Shown here: one piece after another, positions 22,279 through 33,330 of the stretch
How the letters are laid out: each line of letters opens with the position of its first letter
Numbering within the stretch: the stretch's first letter is position 1
Assembly (NCBI GenBank): GCA_023055425.1
Contig: JALGPY010000008.1
Span: 19,379,359 to 19,443,358, forward strand
Length of the DNA: 64,000 nucleotides
Origin: Linanthus parryae
Lineage: Eukaryota > Streptophyta > Magnoliopsida > Ericales > Polemoniaceae
Direction: 5' to 3'
Notes under the pieces: model-generated
Database searches by the model: none
Told to the model about the DNA's origin: nothing
Seen by the model: the letters and a program-made list of their open reading frames with translations, nothing else
Position numbers and translations under genes: made by a program

Positions 22279-25200
22279 GCGGTAGTAAGGATATTGTTCT
22301 TGAACTACTATTTTATTTGACCATTTTGCATTTGCAAGAGAGAATAATATAGAGATAAATAGTTTGATAAAGTGGTGATAGGTTGAGTGTTTAATAGTTC
22401 AAGAACAAGCACAAGTTAAATTCGAAAATAGAGACAAAAGAAAACCCTGACGGAAACTTAAAACATAATGCACCATCCAATTCCTCCAAATTTGGGTTCG
22501 GACTACAGAATTGGAGAGTCCAAGAGTTTTTTAAAAACTGAAAGAGAGTAGTTGGAGGTTTATAACTTCTTTATTGAAAGCTTCTTTGTAAGAGGCAATT
22601 TTGTAGTTCTTTTATGTGATGTGTTCACTACATATGACCAGAGTTATGAAGTAAAGGCATATGAGACCCAGGGGATAGAAATGCCAGGGATAAGTAGTCT
22701 TATAAAAGGTGTTCGATGAGTTTACATACAAAGTTACAAACATATATGCACACACATACATAACTTTTTGCAAGAAACAAAATCACTTATAAATACCATG
22801 CAGAATTCAGATTTAGTTACTTAGAAACAGAAGTCAAGGCAAACAGATACAATTTTGAAAGTCTATCCCAAAACTGTACTCCCCGTCTCCCCCACAAAAG
22901 GAGCTTCAACTTGCAGTGATCATGCATTTCCAACACACAGCATATGAAACTTTATTCATGTCAAAGGTTCCATACTGATTAGAAAGAAATAGACAGCCTC
23001 AAGACAACTTATTGTAGGTAAATAAAAGGTGAAGTCTCTGGAATCACACTTACATTGTCAGACAACTGGTCTCTTATTGAGTACATGGATCTGAGCATTG
23101 TATCTAGAGTATCTTTGGCCAACTGAAACTTTACATCCATCTCTCCGTCACTTGACTGCACATCCTTTTGAAGCTGAAAATAGTACATTACTTACTATTA
23201 TTAGTCACTTTTAAGGTTACCACATCTCTATTCAGATGTGGTGTTATGTTTCAATAACAGAACTCTATCAGTGCTGTAGAAACTTCCCCTTTGATCAAAA
23301 TAAATGTTAATTAACTGGAAGCACTTGAAACGTTCTAGTGAGCAATTTTTACCTTCAAGTTGATAAATGCAGCAGGGTCTGTGGATTCGGTGTCCTGGTT
23401 TACCATATTCCATGTCATAGCTTTTAAGCGGGGCAAAGTTACCTGGACATGCAAATGTTTAGTCCAATTAATCAGACCTTTGTAATATCCTGGAAATGTC
23501 AATGTCTCCGTTGCATATGTCACTGGAGAAATTCTAACCTGATCTTTCTGTATGTCTTCCTGCCACTCTCTTTGAAATTTTTGCAGCAGAAGAGTCAATA
23601 GTCTTTGCAATTCTGGAAGAACCTCACTGGGAAAAAGCTTCTGGATCTCATCCTTATTTACATTCCCATAAACACATCTTCGAATAAGCATCCTAAGGCA
23701 CACCAGAAGCTGCACATACAAAACAATTGTTAGTCGTTTGGCTCTTGAGTGTTGTATGTGACTTGAGGATATTCATCTTCAGCTTGCGATAGTTAACTGG
23801 TTTTGGCATGAGTTTAAGAAGAATAGTTATTTAGGTACATGGTATTAGAGCTGCACTTCGGGTCGGTTAACTGGCCAGTTCTGGTTAAAACGAACCGAAT
23901 TAACCGATTAAGGGGAACCGAATAGAGTGAACCGAAACCGACCACCAAACCGTTATTAACTGTCCTGGTTCGGTCATAGGTTACCGTAACCGCACCCAGA
24001 ACCGAACCGGAAACGGTCGGTGTAACCGAAAATTCGAACGGTAATGGACCTAACTGGTTAAAAAAAAGAAAATAAAAAAAGCCTAAAAATACCGGTTAAA
24101 CACTGAAATAACCGAACCTAACCGGAACCGAACGGAACTATGGGTTACGGTTCTACGGTTCGGTCCGGTTATAGATAATTCCAATTACCCGGTTTCGGTT
24201 AACCGGAACCGATTTGTTGAACAACCCGTTTAACCGAACCGAAACCGATCGGTTTGGAGTTTTCCGGTTCCGTTCCGGTTAACCGAAGTTCCAGCTCTAC
24301 ATGGTATTAGCAAAAAATAATAGATTCACATGATAAGACTCCAAGTGCGAGCTAGCATGTGAAGGACTCAAAAGGCTAAATAAACTGGGAGCAACCTCTG
24401 GGCCATACAACAGAAACTGAGAATTTTGTTCCGCAACCCAATAACCCTAGGCGAGATGCCACCTCAGCAAAAACTCGAGGACTAGAAGTCGGATCTGTAA
24501 CAATCCAAATGGCTTGAAACAACTAATCCTGTCTGGAAGAGTTAAGGTTCTACACATAAGATAAGAGAGGCAAACATCACGCAAGCCAGAAAGTACACAT
24601 ACTGCTTGGATAGACAATAGACAAAGTGCACTCGGTAACTCACATTATGACTAATGATGCTTAGCAGAAGATAGGACTTAAGAGGAATAGGGTGACTATT
24701 ACCAAAAGCAGCACAGAGACAGCTTTAAAATAAAAAGAAACATGAAAAATGCGTAAAGCTCCATTAGTGAAGTAACATGGTAATCCTAGCATGCCCAGAG
24801 ATACCTATAGAGAAGCTATTAAGTATGGATTGATATAAGTATGGTAATCAGAGCATGTTCACTTATCATTCATCTTGTTACTCTAACTCTTTCCTAGCCT
24901 CTCACTAACGTTTTAACTACATCTAGATCGCTCCCCAATGGCAGGTGATTTCAAGTCTTTTTTTTTGAGGAAAGATTTCAAGTCTTAATAATATTGAACC
25001 GTTGTTCAACATTCACTAATTTTCCAAGGGCGCATAGCTCAAAGCGGGATGCAACACAAGAGTAGAAGGTTATGGGTTCTTCCCCATATGAAATCAATCC
25101 TTTCAGGCACATATGTTTGGTTGGGTTTTTATCAAACTTGTCATGTTCAGATACTATGCTTTCCAAACCGAACACACAAATTAGACTCCAAATCTAACAA

Positions 25201-26764
25201 TACAAGATCACAAGGGGGTGCACTACTGGGGAAATGAAATTATTTTATAGCACCTTCAACTACAAATCCAAAGTTCGACATGTTCATAATCATTTTTTTT
25301 TTCAATCCAAAGCCACTACATTCTCTAGATTTAATAGGCAAGAGGCCCAAACATACAAAGGAACACAGAAAATGTATAGGTGACATTGATAGCATAAGCA
25401 TCAGCAAAATCCATTGAATCAACTGAAAGAAGAAAAATAAACATAATGTGACAAGAATTCTTCCTTCTCGGTTCAATATACACAAACAGGATTGTATTTG
25501 AAAAAGGAAAAGAAACTTGAGAGTAAGTTCAGTTCATGAGGTGAGAGTTAGAATCTTGGCCATGGCCTCTCCTTTCCCCTTTGACCAAGTACTGCATGAT
25601 TTTTCTTCGAACAACTCACTAAAACAAATTGTCTATACAAAAATAGAAGTGTTCTTCAAGACTTGCATTTTGCACCGCCGAAACAAATCGCAACTATGCG
25701 ATACTTACATAACTCAAAAAAAAAAATGTTGGGCATAATGCAATATCCATTGCAACATGGATAAGAGTAGAAACAAGTGCACACTCGTGCTTAGTTGCTT
25801 ACATTAACACACAGTCAGATCAAAAGGCCTACATCTACCAGTAAAACTTAATCCTTGTTTGTCCAATGAACAAAAATAAATGAAGTAGACGGTGTATAAC
25901 TTCCCAGTAAAATCCTGATTGTCTGAAACCAAACTTTAAACGCTTCAAACAGCGTGGAGGCGATCCCCGGAAGCAGAACTCACCACACCCAATACAGCAA
26001 TTGCAAATTCTAACTACACCACACCTAGTGTACTACTACTAAGGCCCAGTATGGGAATGCTTCTGCTGTGAGCACAGCTGCTTCCCGGAAACTGAAGCAG
26101 TGTTTAGTGCATTTGGTTAAAATGATTTTTTTTATACTTTCAGACAGTTTATGTTCTCATAGCAGCTTTCTGGAAGCAAGGGGGATGGCTTTTCCGGAAC
26201 CACCTTTTGATTTGTTCTTCTACCTTTGACGAACTGATATGATGCGTGTCAAAAATTTTTGTCATTTTACTCTCTCGCTGCACAGTTGATTTTACTAAAC
26301 ATAAAATCAATACATCAATACTTCACTGTAGCAGCTTTTAAGTAACATTTACCAAACAACATTTTATCTAAAATTCACAGCAGATTTCCCAAACTGACCC
26401 TAATTCTACTTTGATGAATTTGCTTATTGACCAAACACCCAGGCCCAGAAAATGTAAATTAGAACCCAGTCCAAAATGAAGCATAAATATTCATTCAAAC
26501 AACAATTCAATAACAGAACCCAGTACTAATTAACAAGTTGAGGCCAAAACCCATTAATCTTGGGGGAGAGAGAGAGAGATTGAGTAGTACCGGATCGAGG
26601 TCGGAGTCGTGGTGGAGTTGTAGCATTTCACGGATGATTTGTCGGTCGGCGGAGTCAAGACCGACGTTGCGAGTCCTCCAAAGAGTCTGAAGAATGTATT
26701 CCACCGACTCTTTCGAGTTCGCCCGGACCAACAACGGCAGGTGCCCCCATACCGTCTGCTCCAT
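21248..26764 (-). CDS. COMMD9: COMMD9-like COMM-domain protein, five exons
   Basis: Exons by splice signals: 26764-26591, 23709-23539, 23442-23353, 23173-23054 and 21268-21248. All five join in phase 0 and give 191 residues. The fourth donor is a strong GTAAGTGTG. The N-terminal half is helical (WGHLPLLVRANSKESVEYIL, then LIRRCVYGNVNKDEIQKLFP). The C-terminal part has the COMM domain, with LPRLKAMTWNM (exon 3) and FQLAKDTLDTMLRSMYSIRD (exon 4), which match human COMMD9 in the corresponding DTMLDGLGRIRDQLS region. In animals COMMD proteins form the Commander/CCC complex, which recycles membrane proteins from endosomes; the plant role is unknown to me. Length fits COMMD9 (about 198). The last exon adds only six codons (IDKEGQ) and is the least certain. 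Intron 1 (2.9 kb) and intron 4 (1.8 kb) have taken up transposons. Confidence 0.85.
21770..22170. repeat. Diverged tandem duplication inside intron 4
   Basis: Two segments of about 150 bp, 21805-21945 and 22025-22165, share words such as ATTCTG(A/G)GAAGT, TACGAATCC, CTTA, AAGTT(G/A)CAG and TTTTTAAGG/TTTTAAAGG in the same order. A pure A run of about 39 bases follows at 22239-22277. Confidence 0.5.
23837..24308. mobile_element. Mutator-type MITE made of AACCGG/GGTTCGG words
   Basis: The body at 23847-24298 (452 bp) starts AGAGCTGCACTTCGG and ends with the near reverse complement, CCGAAGTTCCAGCTCT. It is flanked by a perfect 10-bp duplication, ACATGGTATT (23837-23846 and 24299-24308), indicating a Mutator-like origin. 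Almost the whole interior is permuted copies of AACCGG, GGTTCGG and ACCGAA, so the sequence can pair with itself at many registers. It lies in intron 1 of the COMMD9-like gene. Confidence 0.88.
26040..26403. mobile_element. Tourist-like (PIF/Harbinger) MITE
   Basis: The body at 26043-26400 (358 bp) starts GGCCCAGTATGGGAA and ends with the reverse complement of GGGTCAGTTTGGGAA. It is flanked by TAA at 26040-26042 and 26401-26403. The trinucleotide duplication and termini fit Tourist elements. It lies in intron 1 of the COMMD9-like gene, near exon 1. Confidence 0.78.
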
Positions 26765-27018
26765 ACTCCGACCGCCGGAAAGATGGTTGATTGACGACGG
26801 CGATGACGAAATGAAACCAAAATTATTCAGTTGGGGCTACTTTTGGGGTTAAATAGTAAATGTAATGTATTTGCAGTATTTACCTCCCTCAACTTTGTAA
26901 TGGTTCCTCTTCAAAAAAAAAAAAAAAAATTGTAATGGTTTCAAAATACTCTAAATGACCCCGATAGAAATTGTAATTGCAAATTTTAACATTAGAGTCT
27001 GTTTAAGACTGTAGGTGT
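26765..27018. other. 5' flank of the COMMD9-like gene
   Basis: Contains the 5' UTR and probably the promoter. At 26895-26940 the 11-bp repeat TTGTAATGGTT brackets a 24-bp insert, CCTCTTC plus A17. No other gene is seen. Confidence 0.45.
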
Positions 27019-27334
27019 AGTTAAGAGTCAAGGTGAGAGCGGGCCGGGACGGGTTTAGGCCGGGTTGAAGGAGAGTGGGCCTGGCAAGGGTACGGGCGGG
27101 GTCAGAGTGTGGAGCAGGCCAGGTATGGACCGAGTCAGGGTGTGAAGAATTTGAACCCCCCCGGGCCAATATTGAAAATTAATAATAAAAAAAAAAGAAA
27201 TAGGCTAGTTTTTTAGCGAGACAGGCTAGGGGCCGAGTAAGGGTTAGCGGGGCCGGGGCGGGCTACGGGTCGGGGGGTCGGGCCGAGTCATTTCCACCCG
27301 CGGGTCAGCCCGTTTTGCCACTTTAAGTTAAGAG
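27019..27334. mobile_element. GC-rich Mutator-type MITE, 9-bp TSD
   Basis: The body at 27028-27325 (298 bp) is flanked by AGTTAAGAG (27019-27027 and 27326-27334). The termini are imperfect inverted repeats (TCAAGGTGAGAGCGGGCC against the reverse complement of TTTTGCCACTTTA). The interior is rich in GGGCCGGG-like words and contrasts sharply with the AT-rich surroundings. It is similar in design to the element at 23847-24298 but with a different repeated word. Confidence 0.72.
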
Positions 27335-27740
27335 CATGTTCACGTGTTGGGCCTTATAGCAATGGAGCACTGGGTTGCTGTGACAAGATATTGTTTAGGT
27401 AGTTTTAGTGTGTGTTTCTAGTAATTGGGACAGGAGCTAAGGGCGCGACAACGTTTATAATGAGTATTTCTAGAATTTTTGCAGTGTGGACATCCATGTG
27501 GCAAGTATGTGATAGGGGAAATGGGCAATCTGAAGTGAATTGACCCATGGTACTCCAATATTGAAGGAAATGTGAATAATGGTATTTGAGTAATTTTGGT
27601 ACTGAAACGATGTGGTGTCTAGTCTCTGAGGTACAGCTGTTCGTAATCTCAACCTCTCCACACTTAACCACAAGGGAACAGAAAGTCAGAACAACACACA
27701 CAACAAAACATCGGTACCTGACTGACTACACACATCACAT
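27335..27740. other. Intergenic DNA between the COMMD9-like and PPR transcription units
   Basis: No gene, RNA or element edge was recognised. Open frames on the minus strand here (for example 27405-27701) have no family resemblance. Confidence 0.4.
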
Positions 27741-28183
27741 CATAAAATTTATGTAAATTCCATGACCATGACCGAGATTGTATCGTAAAAATGTATGATT
27801 GATATGTATCGGGCAAAAGCCAAACCACAAGTACACAAACTAAATGCCTTTCTGCCTACAAAGAATCGCATACAAGGCTTGCGACAAAGGACGCTTCCTG
27901 TATTCATATGCATATTAGAGCTCAGTACAAAACTTTGGATGAAAGGAAATGATTCCGATTTTCTGGCTACAAAGAAACACGTACATTGTCCTACTGCTTT
28001 ACAATACATAACAGAAGCATTCCAGCTACTACTGCTAATTCTTGAACAAACCCTCATCAGGAATACTCGAACATCCAATTCCACTGACCCAAGCTGCTGA
28101 CAGTTCGATACCTTCGTATTTATCAAGAATACCCTCCAATCCTCCATACCAATTCAGTTATCAATTGTTCAGCATTATGGATC
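27740..28183 (-). other. Probable terminal 3' UTR exon of the PPR gene
   Basis: On the minus strand a good acceptor (TTATTTTGCAG) ends at 28184. The following 440 bases are T-rich, lack a convincing frame and look like a plant 3' UTR. Upstream, just after the PPR stop codon, a strong donor (GTATGTC) occurs near 34028. I infer that a long intron inside the 3' UTR joins them. An independent non-coding transcript is the alternative. Confidence 0.35.
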
Positions 28184-30167
28184 TGCCATATCTGCAAAAT
28201 AATTTTAAATAAATAAACCAGAGCTGAGATTGATTCAGAATGAGAGCAAGAACACGATGGACCTTCAGCCTGCAACTGAATGTACATTTTCTAAACCAAA
28301 GCATATTAAAGAGATGAAAAGAGATGAATTTAGACATCTATATCTCAAGCAGTTCCTTAAGCTTCATAGTTAGATAGTATCAGCCTATCATATCTTCTCA
28401 ACAGCATTCTAACATTGGGATTGCACTATAATGGAACTCTGGTTGATACTTGAATTTTATCTACAGGCAGAGCCGTATAAGCATAAGCCAATCTTCATTG
28501 GCTCACATCCAACTCCACCAGTGACATGATATTATCATAAGCCAGTCAGAAGATGGACACAGAAAATAAGCAACTCAAAACAATCATCGTGATTTTGCAA
28601 AATCACCTGCATTGAGAAATACTGTTAGGCAAGGTGAAAAGCCTGTTCCCAGTAGCATCTAGAATTTTAAGTTTAAGCAACAACCCAATGTAGTCTGTGA
28701 TCCAGAAGATATGAGGCAATATTAAGCTCCTCGAACAGAATCAGGAATTGCCTACTCCGACCCAAGTAACCGAAAGGCAAATAGAAGGGAAAAAGAGGAT
28801 GGAGAGTGGAGACTCAGAAGAACAAAATATGAACCCTTCGATGTTCAAAAGAAGTTGAAAGATACATTTCATATCATTTAACTTGGCAGGGGATAATTTT
28901 TATAAGAATCCAATCAAATAACAATTTTCTCCCCTCAGTTCATTACCTTGTTAAAGAGCTACTATTATCCTAGTCTTAAGTAATTGATGACGGGTAGGTT
29001 TTGGAAATTTCAACCACTCCTAAATTATCCAACCCACAGAGCAGAACAGAAGTCGCACATAACACTTCCATTTGAGCTATATACTACATAGCACACAGCT
29101 GCATGTAGGACTCTTTCTCAGGGTAACTGAACCATGTCAAATTGTCAAGCACCACATTTTCCCTAATGATGTGGTTCTCTTGGAGCATATAAATAATATT
29201 CCAATAATGAGCCTTCAATGGAAGTAGGGAACTTGTTTAATATGCTCCTACGACGCATGTCATCAATGAAATGCATGACTCTGAATCACTTAAGTTCCTT
29301 CACATTCTATACATGAACAACATAATTTTAAAATTTGGGTACAAAATTTTAAGGGTGTCCACATTCCACAAATTGAATAGAAAAATTGTGTCCTATAAAT
29401 TCCAAGGGAATCAAAACAGGATGTGTGTTGGCAAAACACATTGAGATTCTCAAAATGAGTCAGCCACTTTGATTGTCAAAAGACAGGTTTTCTAGACTTA
29501 TTGGTATGGCCACAACGAAAATAGTACTCATGACTACCAGAAAGTAGGAAGGAATGGTCCTAGGCCACTTGAATCAGAAAGGTACCTAACTCAATGAATC
29601 AATACTGAAAATGCAGAATCCAGGTTAATTCTTCGATGTTACTACAGGTTCACTATTATGCACAGCTGCACAAAAAAAGGTGATGATACACTTAGACATA
29701 AATAGACTCATAAGCAGTAAAGCAATAGTACTCTCTTTATATTGAAGAGAGCTAGATAAATTCGTGACTCCGGCCATGTAAGTGACTAGATAAAATAATT
29801 TAAACAGAATATCAAAGGAAGCCAGGACATATCTGTTTCATCTATGCTCTCTTATTTTCTATGAAAAAGATGTAATCCTTTGGATGCCATTAATCATGAT
29901 GTTGGGATAGTGTATGCTGCTTTACTTTCATTCCTTTTTTCTCCTCTTTTTTCTATAGAAGCGTGGAAAAGTTTTAATGTAAGGCTGCGAGGTTTAACAT
30001 GATTCTGCAAATATTCAAGTAACCAATCGCTGATGTGAGTCCTTTCGGATTGGATTCCTTAATTACAAACAAATCCTCACAAGTGGAAGAACAGTGAACT
30101 GTTCATTTCTTTGTGCAAAGGGAAGTGTATCTGGAGGAATAAAAGTCAGTGTCAAACTTATGAATAG

Positions 30168-30607
30168 TTAGGCCTTCTCTGGGTAAGGGATAAAACTCAT
30201 GGGGATAAGAGATATACTGGGATATGAGGTAGGATAAAATTGAACTGGGATAAGACAGGATACGTGATTTTTGGGTCTGAGTTTTTGGTTAGAGCAAGAT
30301 ATGAGACAGGATAAGATGCAGGTATATGTAATATTTGGGGGTAATTTGGTCTTTTTCATCTTCATGATGACTTCAGATTTCTTGGTCGTGGATATTTGGG
30401 TAATTTGGTCTTATCCCCTCTACTCACTTTCTCCCCTCTTTCCTTATCCTCGCTTATACCAAGCTTGTAGGCAAAATGTAGTGAATGGGGATAAGAAAAT
30501 GGAGCTTAAACTTGCTCCTTATACCGCACCCAAACACGGGATAAGGAGCAGGGGGAACAAAATTATCCCTATCCCCCAGCTTTATCCCCTACCCAAACAC
30601 GGCTTTA
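30168..30607. mobile_element. Tourist-like (PIF/Harbinger) MITE
   Basis: The body at 30171-30604 (434 bp) starts GGCCTTCTCTGGGTAAGGG and ends CCCCTACCCAAACACGGCT, inverted to each other. It is flanked by TTA at 30168-30170 and 30605-30607. The interior is full of GGGATAAG/CTTATCCC words. It lies between copies A and B of the direct duplication. A 38-A run follows at 30724-30761. An unresolved GC-rich repeat with GAGCATCTCCAACCA follows at 30838-31010. Confidence 0.78.
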
Positions 30608-30721
30608 TTGTATAACAATGGTGATAAATATGTACGAAAATGCCCAGCACATACTGCCCTGATTGACCAGTACTAGACGGCAAACTGTAAACTGCCGGCA
30701 AATAACATCCTCAACCATTGC

Positions 30722-30763
<42 letters not shown>

Positions 30764-31984
30764 GATTTAATCACGTCAAGCGTCTAATATACACGTTCAT
30801 TACATATATGTAGGCATAACAGTTATGCTGTTGACTAAGAGCATCTCCAACCACGAGGGGGAGGGGCAAAACTGTATAAAAAGACAGTTCATGTCCAACC
30901 ATGGGGGGTGGGAGGGAGGGAGAGGGGGAAGGTGGGGGTGATTTTAGGCATGGGACGGGAATAGTTAGGGTGCATTTCCCTCCCTTACATCCGCCCTCCA
31001 CCCTCCATTCTAGCTAATTAAAGCATCTCAAAGATACAATACTAAGCTCCTAGAGATTTTCTGTGCCACAAAGAAAAAGGAAAGAGTGATAGAGACTACT
31101 AAGAAGAAAATATGAACCCTTCGACATTTTAAAGATACATTTCATAACATTTAACTTTGCAGGAGATAAACCCAATTAAATAGTTATCTTCTACACTAAT
31201 GAGCCATGTTCAATTGGTCTAGTTTTAAGACCAAATTGAAACATAAGCCAAGTGCCTTAAGTTTTTTCTTTAATGGAGATATAAGTTGCGTGCTTAAAAC
31301 AAATGAAGTTAGCTCAAGGTTGCTGCCCCAAGAACAAATAAGTGATGACCGGTAGGTTTTTGAATTCTTAACCACTCATTTAGTCAACCAACAGAACAGA
31401 AACAGACGTCGCACTCAACAGTTCCATTTGAGCTATATACTACATAGCGCACACCGCAACATATCTTTCTCAAGGTAACTGAACCATGTCAAGCACCTCA
31501 TATTCCCTAACGACGTGATGCTCTGCGAGCATATAAGGAATATTCCAATAATGACACTGAACGGTAAGTAGAGAACTTGTTTTCTATGCTCCTAAGATGG
31601 TAGGTCGTCAATGAATTGTAGAACTCTGAATCACTTTAATTCTTTCACATTGTATTCCTAAACCATAAGTTTCTGAACCTTGGGAACAAATTTTTAAGGG
31701 TGTCCCCAGATTGAATAGTACGAACGGTGACCTAACAAAATTTCTATTGACTTGACTCAAACTACTCCTAAGTCATCGATTCTGAATTTCAAGAGTATCA
31801 AACAGAACATGTGCTGGCAAAACACAGAAAGAAAACAATACTGTAAACAATCATGATAGGACTCATCTCCACCAGAAAGTAGGAAAACAATGGCCCTACG
31901 CCACTTGAATAGAAAGCGACCTAACTCAATGAATCAATACTGAAAAGGCAGAAATTACCCCCAAAACTGAAATGCTTTCTATGA

Positions 31985-33330
31985 TGATTGAGTAAAAACA
32001 CACTGGCTGCCAAAGAAAACTACTTCAGAAGAGAGTGTAGCCTTCCATTTTTTTGTCAGATCTGCAATACTTCTCCAGAAAGCACAGAACATCTTCTTTG
32101 TGGCTGTAATTGAATTTGAGCAGTATAGTTTGGAGCTTGCATTGTCAGTATGAGTCAACCAGAAGATATTAGCCTCACGAAAGTGTGATTATTGAAACTA
32201 TAGGAGAATGTAAAAAAGAATGAAGTACCTGCTGATCTTGTTGTTTACTTTGCAGGACCATTCTGATAGAGAGAAATAGAGCCACTTCTAATTTGAATTT
32301 GAAAACGTATCTCTGACTCAGGCAGTGCACAAGGAAAAAGCAGCCAAATCAGAGTTTTAAAGCTTTCTAGAAGAGAAAAGGAGAGCCTGCAATACCTCAA
32401 GGGGGGGCCTAAATGAAGTAAATGGAACAGTTCCAGAAGAGGTTGGTGGATAGTGATTTTGATCGGACTGTATGATTTTGTCTTTTATATCAACCTAACT
32501 GGATAAGTCTTCCAACAGGTGGAGGAAAATATGGATTAGAGACCAAAACAGCGCATCTGGAACTGTGAGCATTATGAGTCTGATGATGACGACGATGATG
32601 ATGAAATGTCTCGTCCCTAAGAGATTAAGCTTATTGTTTATCATCTTTGCCCTTTATTTTGGCGTAGTCTTTTTTATGTTCCCTTTTGATATCTATATGC
32701 ATTAAGCTACACTAGAACAATAGATTTCCTATCTTGACACATCTTTTAGTTATCCCTTGAGTTATATCATTCCTTTATCTTGTTATTGAAGATTCTAGCT
32801 TTAGGGAATGTTAAAATTTTGGTATTGCCATCTCCTCATAACCCATGAGATCACATAACCATTCAATGGATGCAGCATGGGTGGCTCTGGACTCAACAGG
32901 AAAGTTCCTAGAGTAAGGTAGCAGCAGATTCAGCATTTATGGCAAAAGCTCTCGGACTCAGAAAAGCAAGCCATGAAGCCTTACAAAGAGATATCAAACC
33001 TACAAAAATTGAGTGTGATAACAAGAGCCCAGTACACAGCATTGCAATTTGCAAGTATTGATCTTGCCAGCTGGTGCAGCAAAGCAATTACCCAGGACAG
33101 CAGAGATTTTCTATAGATTGGATTCCGAGAGCTGAAAATTTTAGAGCAGAATTCATAGCTCAAAAGTCTACCAGAGGTTGGAGAATCAGGCAATTGGTTG
33201 GAAAATGTCAATTTGTGAATCTTAGTTGAGGTGGAAATATACCTAGAGTCAGTGAGAGAGGAGGTATAGACTAACTTTACTTGTATTTAACGGTTATATA
33301 ACTATTTTTTTGGACCCGAATAAAAAGAAG
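31985..33330 (+). mobile_element. Degenerate LINE fragment (zf-RVT and RNase H remains)
   Basis: At 32010-32120 the plus strand keeps a zf-RVT-like zinc-binding pattern (C-x2-C then ESTEHLLCGC). At 32870-33225 it keeps RNase-H-like remains (DAAWVALDSTGKFL, an ECDNKSPVH-like block, and WIP-R-ENFRAEFIAQKS in a shifted frame). There are many frameshifts. It interrupts copy B of the direct duplication, since copy A lacks it, which dates the insertion after the duplication. Confidence 0.68.

Noticed and set aside
25028..25230. Possible degenerate SINE head (GCATAGCTCAAAGCGG, then GGTTATGGGTTC)
   Set aside because: A- and B-box-like words at plausible spacing, but no A tail and no flanking duplication could be found.
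26951..27169. Minus-strand frame rich in Pro, Ala and Arg
   Set aside because: It translates the GGGCCGGG-type MITE and is low-complexity.
27749..28147. 132-codon frame on minus and 101-codon frame on plus at the same place
   Set aside because: No family match, overlapping frames on both strands; better explained as 3' UTR sequence.
30838..31010. GC-rich GAGCATCTCCAACCA repeat with GGGAGGG tracts
   Set aside because: Looks like a transposon end, but neither termini nor a duplication could be defined.
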